NCBI GenBank assembly: GCA_947306755.1
Contig: CAMZHI010000010.1
Span: forward strand, 1-36,251
DNA from: an uncultured Clostridia bacterium
GTDB taxonomy: Bacteria > Bacillota > Clostridia > TANB77 > CAG-508
Direction: 5' to 3'
Length of the DNA stretch: 36,251 nucleotides
In this document: positions 32,502 through 36,251 of the stretch, piece by piece
Position numbering within the stretch: the stretch's first letter is position 1
Layout: every line of letters begins with the position of its first letter
The notes under the pieces: generated by a model
What the model saw: the letters and a program-made list of their open reading frames with translations, nothing else
Told to the model about the DNA's origin: nothing
Databases searched by the model: none
Position numbers and translations under genes: made by a program

Positions 32502-34010
32502 ATGGAAAAAATGTCAAAAGGAATAACTTTAATTGCTTTAGTTGTAACTATCATTGTTCTACTCATCTTAGCAGGAATTAGTATTGCCATGCTATCAGGA
32601 GATAACGGAATACTTAAACAAGCTGGAAATGCAAAAACTCAGACAGATATAGCAGAAGAAAAAGAAATATTACAAACAGCTTCATTAGCTGCTATGGGAA
32701 AAAGCAAATATGGAGATATTACGAAAGAAAAATTAGACAATGAACTAGATAACAATATAGGTAATGAAAACTATAGTTCAGAATTAGTAGAAAATGGAAT
32801 ATCTGTAACATTTAAAAATAGTGAAAGAACATATATTATAGACTATAATGGTAATGTAGAAAAAGCTGCACCAAAAATAGCAGTAGATGAAAATTCACTA
32901 ACAATTACAAATACAGATGGAAGTAGTATAACAAAAGGACAAGTAGAACAAGGAACAGCCTTAAAAATATCATTTAATGCAAGTGTAAAAGGTGGAACAG
33001 TATCAATAAGCCCAAGTTTGCCACATACAACAACAACAGAAGAAATAGAAGCAAAATCTGTAACTTTTACAATTACAGCCAGTGTACCAGATGAAACAGT
33101 AGAACCATTAGAATATACTGTAAATTTAAAAGATGTATATAAATCAAATGTAGTAAGTATGGAAGAATTAAAAACACAAGCTAGTAAATACTTTGGATAT
33201 GATGTAATAAATTATGCAGAAACATTGCCTAGCAATTTACGAGATACAAAATGGCAATTGTTTTATGCAGGAGCATTAGATGGAGAGACAGAAGAAAGAA
33301 TATATTTAATTTCAAAAGAATATGTAAAAAATACGGTATTACCAGCAAAAAATGGAGCAAAACCAATTCCAACAAGTGAATCAAATTATAAAGCAAAATT
33401 TGGAAGTAACAGTGGAACCGACGGAATAATTCCTAAGTACTCAGGAACATCAAATGTTAGTATTAATATGCAAAAATATAATAAAGACTATTTTAAGGAT
33501 TATGCAAGTACCAATAATAATATGAAAGCAGTAGCATATATGTTAGACACAGGTACATGGAGTTCATTTGCAACAAGCAATCAAAATTATGCAGAATGGG
33601 CAATAGGAGGACCAACAGTAGAATTATTGTTTACAGCATACAATAAATATGCAGGAACAGGTTATAAAGCTGATGCAGTAACGGTAAATGGATATCAGAT
33701 GAAGAAAAAATCAAGCGATAGTTTTACAAATGATATAAGTGAGGCAATTGCAAAAGATACAAGCACAAAAGATAGCCCATATATTGTATCGGCAAATGAT
33801 AAGGCCAGTGGTTATTGGCTTGCTTCTCCAGCAAATACTTTGAAAAATACTATAGTGTATGTGGGTTATAGTGGTACTGTTGGGGCAGATCTTACCTATA
33901 ATACAAGGGAAGGCTTCCGCCCTTTAGTTCTTCTAAACTCTAATTTTCAATTAGAAAAGACAACATCCGGAGGAAAAGAAGTATTTAAAATTGTACCAAA
34001 AACAGAGTAA
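32502..34010 (+). CDS. Pseudopilin-like secreted protein, paralog 2
   Basis: The 502-residue protein has a class III signal with KG at 6-7, followed by ITLIALVVTIIVLLILAGISIAML and SGDNGILKQAGNAK, nearly identical to paralog 1. Position +5 is Ala rather than the Glu of true pilins. Residues 30-120 are helical then charged. A Ser/Thr-rich beta domain (about 125-210) resembles an Ig/fibronectin-like module (VKGGTVSISPSLPHTTTTEEI). The C-terminal domain from about 220 holds TKWQLFYAGAL...RIYLISK, WAIGGPTVELLFTAYN, GYWLASPAN and GFRPLVLL, the pattern of C-type-lectin-like folds in Clostridial surface proteins. AAAGGAG is upstream of the ATG. The likely destination is the cell surface. Ligand unknown. 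Confidence 0.85.
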   Translation: MEKMSKGITLIALVVTIIVLLILAGISIAMLSGDNGILKQAGNAKTQTDIAEEKEILQTASLAAMGKSKYGDITKEKLDNELDNNIGNENYSSELVENGISVTFKNSERTYIIDYNGNVEKAAPKIAVDENSLTITNTDGSSITKGQVEQGTALKISFNASVKGGTVSISPSLPHTTTTEEIEAKSVTFTITASVPDETVEPLEYTVNLKDVYKSNVVSMEELKTQASKYFGYDVINYAETLPSNLRDTKWQLFYAGALDGETEERIYLISKEYVKNTVLPAKNGAKPIPTSESNYKAKFGSNSGTDGIIPKYSGTSNVSINMQKYNKDYFKDYASTNNNMKAVAYMLDTGTWSSFATSNQNYAEWAIGGPTVELLFTAYNKYAGTGYKADAVTVNGYQMKKKSSDSFTNDISEAIAKDTSTKDSPYIVSANDKASGYWLASPANTLKNTIVYVGYSGTVGADLTYNTREGFRPLVLLNSNFQLEKTTSGGKEVFKIVPKTE

Positions 34011-34025
34011 AATTCTGCAAAACAC

Positions 34026-34079
34026 TTGACAATTTAAAAAAAATAGTGTAAACTATATCCGTATTACAGATATAGTTTA
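34026..34079 (+). promoter_or_regulatory. ylxM-ffh promoter overlapped by a terminator-like hairpin
   Basis: TTGACA (34026-34031), a 17-nt spacer and TAAACT (34049-34054). The inverted repeat AAACTATATC/GATATAGTTT (34050-34078) starts within the -10 box and is followed by TTTTTT. Transcripts from upstream would form the hairpin and stop. Transcripts starting at this promoter (near 34061) would lack the 5' arm and escape. The palindrome could also serve as an operator. Confidence 0.65.
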
Positions 34080-34103
34080 TTTTTTTGAAAGAAGTGAAAT
34101 AAA

Positions 34104-34424
34104 TTGGAAGAAAAAATAGAAATAAGTATATTATTAAATTTATATGGGAATTTACTTACAGAAACACAAAAAAACTATATGGATTTATACTATAACCAAG
34201 ATTATTCACTTTCAGAAATAGGAGATAACGAAAATATCACAAGGCAAGCTGTTAGAACAATTCTAGTTAAATCAAAAAGAAAATTATACGAATATGAACA
34301 AAAACTAAAATTTATGGAAAAAGAAAATAACATAAAAAAACTAATAGAAAAAATACAAACTTCAAAAAATGATTCAGAAAAACAAAAACTTTTAAAAAAA
34401 ATACAAGAAAATTTAGATTACTAA
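34104..34424 (+). CDS. ylxM: YlxM/p13-family HTH protein
   Basis: This 106-residue protein precedes ffh in many Firmicutes and is thought to influence SRP. The sequence is typical: LLNLYGNLLTETQKNYMDLYYNQDYSLSEIGDNENITRQAVRTILVKSKRKLYEYEQKL, a sigma-70 region 4-like helix-turn-helix, followed by a charged coiled-coil tail. The start is TTG at 34104 with GAAAGAAG upstream. It is separated from ffh by a 172-base stretch that contains a hairpin repeat. Confidence 0.92.
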   Translation: MEEKIEISILLNLYGNLLTETQKNYMDLYYNQDYSLSEIGDNENITRQAVRTILVKSKRKLYEYEQKLKFMEKENNIKKLIEKIQTSKNDSEKQKLLKKIQENLDY

Positions 34425-34466
34425 TAAGTGAATTATTTTGTTAATATTTATAACTAATATTAGTAA

Positions 34467-34550
34467 TAGAGTAGCAACGGCGGCATTGTATATCTTTTTT
34501 CGTGCTATAGCCTAAGAAAAAAGAATATACAATGAAAGCAAAGTTGCGGA
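34467..34550 (+). repeat. Hairpin repeat family A, short copy
   Basis: TAGAGTAGCAACGGCGGCATTG...AAAGTTGCGGA. The outer stem GCAAC/GTTGC and an inner stem CATTGTATAT-CTTTTTTC pairing with GAAAAAAG-ATATACAATG enclose a loop GTGCTATAGCCTAA. It is the compact form of the element at 23772-23972. Sitting between ylxM and ffh, it is part of their transcript. Confidence 0.78.
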
Positions 34551-34596
34551 TTAAATACAGATTTGAATTGCAACAATTTTTTTATGGAGGTGTACT

Positions 34597-35952
34597 ATGG
34601 CATTTGAAGGCTTATCATCAAGGCTTCAAGAGATTACAAAAAAAATAAAAGGTGAAGCAAGAATTACAGAAAGCAACATGAAAGACATGCTTAGAGAAGT
34701 AAAACTTGCATTACTAGAAGCAGATGTTAACTATAAAATCGTAAAAGAATTTATATCAAATGTTCAAGAAAAAGCTCTTGGTCAAGATGTAATGAAATCT
34801 TTAAAACCAGGAGAGCAAGTCGTTAAAATAGTTAGAGATGAGCTTACTGAGCTATTGGGGGGATCAGACAGTAAAATTAATATATCATCAAATCCTCCTA
34901 CAATAATAATGCTTGTTGGTCTTCAAGGTGCTGGTAAGACAACTTTAGCAGGAAAACTAAGTAACTATTTAAGAAAACAAGGCAAAAAGCCATTAATGGT
35001 TGCATGTGATGTATATAGACCAGCGGCTGTAAAGCAACTTCAAGTAGTAGGAAGTCAATTGAATATTCCAGTTTATAGTGAAGAAGGAGTTCAAGATGCA
35101 GTTGGAATTGCTAGAAGGTCAATAAATACAGCAATTTCAAAATTAAATGATGTAATAATTATAGATACTGCAGGTAGACTTCAAATAGATGATACACTTA
35201 TGCAAGAACTGGTAAATATAAAGAATGCAGTTAGACCACATGAAATACTATTAGTAGTTGATAGTATGACAGGTCAAGAGGCAGTTAATGTTGCACAAAC
35301 TTTTAATGATAAAGTTGGAATTGACGGAGTAGTACTTACAAAACTAGATGGTGATACTCGTGGTGGTGCAGCACTTTCAGTTAAAAAAATTACAGGAAAG
35401 CCCATAAAATTTGCGGGTGTTGGAGAAAAACTAAGTGACCTAGAAGAATTTCATCCAGATAGAATGGCATCAAGAATTTTAGGAATGGGAGATATTCTTT
35501 CAATAGTAGAAAAAGCAGAACAAGCGTTAGATTTAGAAGAAGCAGAAAAATTAGAAAAACAACTTAAAAAAGATAAATTTGACTTAGATGATTATTTAGC
35601 TCAATTAAAACAAATTAAAAAAATGGGTTCGCTATCATCAATATTAAAAATGATACCTGGAATGAATAAATTAAAAGATATTAAAGTGGATGATAAAGAA
35701 TTTATTAGAATAGAAGCAATAATAACATCTATGACAGCAAAAGAAAGAAAAAATCCTTCACTATTAAATGCAAGTCGTAGAAAACGTATAGCAAAAGGTA
35801 GTGGTACAGAAGTTCATGATATAAACAAATTTATGGAAAGTTTTGAAATGACACAAAAAATGATGAAGCAAATGAAATCTAAAAAAGGTATGAAAAACAT
35901 CATGAAAGGTCTAAACCTGGATCAAATAAAAGATTTTAAAAATATGATGTAG
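34597..35952 (+). CDS. ffh: Signal recognition particle GTPase Ffh
   Basis: Ffh binds SRP RNA and nascent signal peptides and docks with FtsY at the membrane. The 451-residue protein has an N domain (1-85, with ALLEADV), a G domain with G1 GLQGAGKT at 108-115, DVYRPAAVKQL, IIDTAGRLQ (G3), TKLDGDTRGGAALS (G4) and GVGEKLSDLEEF, and a Met-rich M domain (about 320-451) containing LKMIPGMNKLK, the RNA-binding SRRKRIAKGSGT and a tail of repeated KMMKQMKSKKGMK. GGAGGT precedes the ATG by seven bases. Its RNA partner is encoded at 25262 in the same window. Confidence 0.98.
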   Translation: MAFEGLSSRLQEITKKIKGEARITESNMKDMLREVKLALLEADVNYKIVKEFISNVQEKALGQDVMKSLKPGEQVVKIVRDELTELLGGSDSKINISSNPPTIIMLVGLQGAGKTTLAGKLSNYLRKQGKKPLMVACDVYRPAAVKQLQVVGSQLNIPVYSEEGVQDAVGIARRSINTAISKLNDVIIIDTAGRLQIDDTLMQELVNIKNAVRPHEILLVVDSMTGQEAVNVAQTFNDKVGIDGVVLTKLDGDTRGGAALSVKKITGKPIKFAGVGEKLSDLEEFHPDRMASRILGMGDILSIVEKAEQALDLEEAEKLEKQLKKDKFDLDDYLAQLKQIKKMGSLSSILKMIPGMNKLKDIKVDDKEFIRIEAIITSMTAKERKNPSLLNASRRKRIAKGSGTEVHDINKFMESFEMTQKMMKQMKSKKGMKNIMKGLNLDQIKDFKNMM

Positions 35953-35991
35953 GATATTTGCATTTGCAGTAGATAACTATAATTCACAACA

Positions 35992-36134
35992 TAATAAATA
36001 TATATTTTAAAATGGAGTGCGTAAGCGTTCAACCGGAGCAATTGACAAATATCGTTCAATTATATAATTATATTATATAATTGAACATAAGAAAATTGCG
36101 ACACCAAACGGAATGATAAAATATATATTTATTA
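35992..36134. repeat. 143-bp nested inverted repeat with 18-bp terminal arms
   Basis: The terminal arms are perfect 18-bp inverted repeats (TAATAAATATATATTTTA at 35992-36009 and its complement at 36117-36134). Inside, GCAATT pairs with AATTGC, and a central perfect palindrome GTTCAATTATATAAT/ATTATATAATTGAAC spans 36054-36086. The asymmetric loops hold GGAGTGCGTAAGCG on one side and ACCAAACGG on the other. It is not coding. It occupies most of the ffh-rpsP gap, so it is either a MITE-like insertion or a structured rpsP leader. Confidence 0.8.
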
Positions 36135-36217
36135 GGTTGTGAATGGTAGCAATAAAATCTACAATTTAGTTATTAATTTTTTAAATTTATATATATAAAA
36201 CTTTAGGAGGTGAAAAC

Positions 36218-36251
36218 ATGGTAAAAATTAGATTACAAAGGGAAGGAAAGA
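36218..36251 (+). CDS. rpsP: Ribosomal protein S16, N-terminal start (3' partial)
   Basis: The ATG at 36218 has AGGAGG eight bases upstream. The eleven visible residues MVKIRLQREGK match the S16 start. The position directly after ffh is the common Firmicute order ylxM-ffh-rpsP. The rest lies beyond the window. Confidence 0.92.
   Translation, partial: MVKIRLQREGK

Overview
The window looks like chromosome from a low-GC Clostridia-type Firmicute, probably an uncultured gut lineage. The evidence is a very AT-rich sequence, strong AGGAGG ribosome binding sites, a T-box leader on ileS, the SRP RNA-dnaX-ybaB-recR and ylxM-ffh-rpsP blocks, a ypeB germination gene (so probably a spore former), and pseudopilin-like proteins of a kind common in gut Clostridia. 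No ribosomal RNA, CRISPR array or complete transposase gene is present.

Layout. 1-4500: end of an unknown gene, an Ile-type T-box leader, a nested hairpin, ileS, and a convergent cupin-like orphan. 4500-7700: tRNA-Leu(UAG), a dinD gene that needs a +1 frameshift, a small HTH repressor and a first pseudopilin-like secreted protein. 7700-15000: a surface-glycan locus with a membrane-anchored pectate-lyase-like protein, three GT4 glycosyltransferases, a divergent Wzm/Wzt-type ABC exporter and a short nucleotide-sugar dehydrogenase. 15000-16100: a candidate small RNA and an ICMT-like methyltransferase. 16100-18830: minD-minE-rodA. 18840-23670: a REP-like palindrome, dusB, a histidine phosphatase, an unknown protein, aspS and tmk. 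23670-25640: a repeat-rich, RNA-rich stretch with a probable OLE RNA, its probable membrane partner gene oapA (also frameshifted), SRP RNA and two tandem hairpin repeats. 25640-32260: dnaX, ybaB, a small membrane protein, recR, a Nudix protein, an MGDG-synthase-like glycosyltransferase and ypeB. 32260-36251: tandem repeats, a second pseudopilin-like protein, ylxM, ffh, a nested inverted repeat and the start of rpsP.

Two observations stand out. First, dinD and the OapA-like gene are each interrupted by one extra C in the same context, NGT-C-GGN. In both cases the zero-frame codon at the break is CGG, and a +1 shift restores the family C-terminus. Reading all the other genes (about 9,700 codons) by eye, I found no in-frame CGG. 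This suggests that CGG is unassigned or very slowly decoded here and acts as a +1 frameshift signal. Systematic sequencing error is the main alternative. Second, a roughly 500-nt structured RNA with its own strong promoter lies directly upstream of a two-part DUF21-like membrane protein, which is the OLE RNA/OapA arrangement. If both readings hold, production of OapA, the membrane partner of a stress-related ribonucleoprotein, depends on frameshifting at CGG, as does that of DinD, an SOS-associated protein.

The intergenic DNA also carries several hairpin repeat families: GTAGAGTAGC...GCGGA elements with compensatory stem changes, REP-like GGGCGATT palindromes, TTGTCA...TGACAA repeats, and a 143-bp element with 18-bp terminal inverted repeats. 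All calls come from reading the sequence. No database search or folding program was run.
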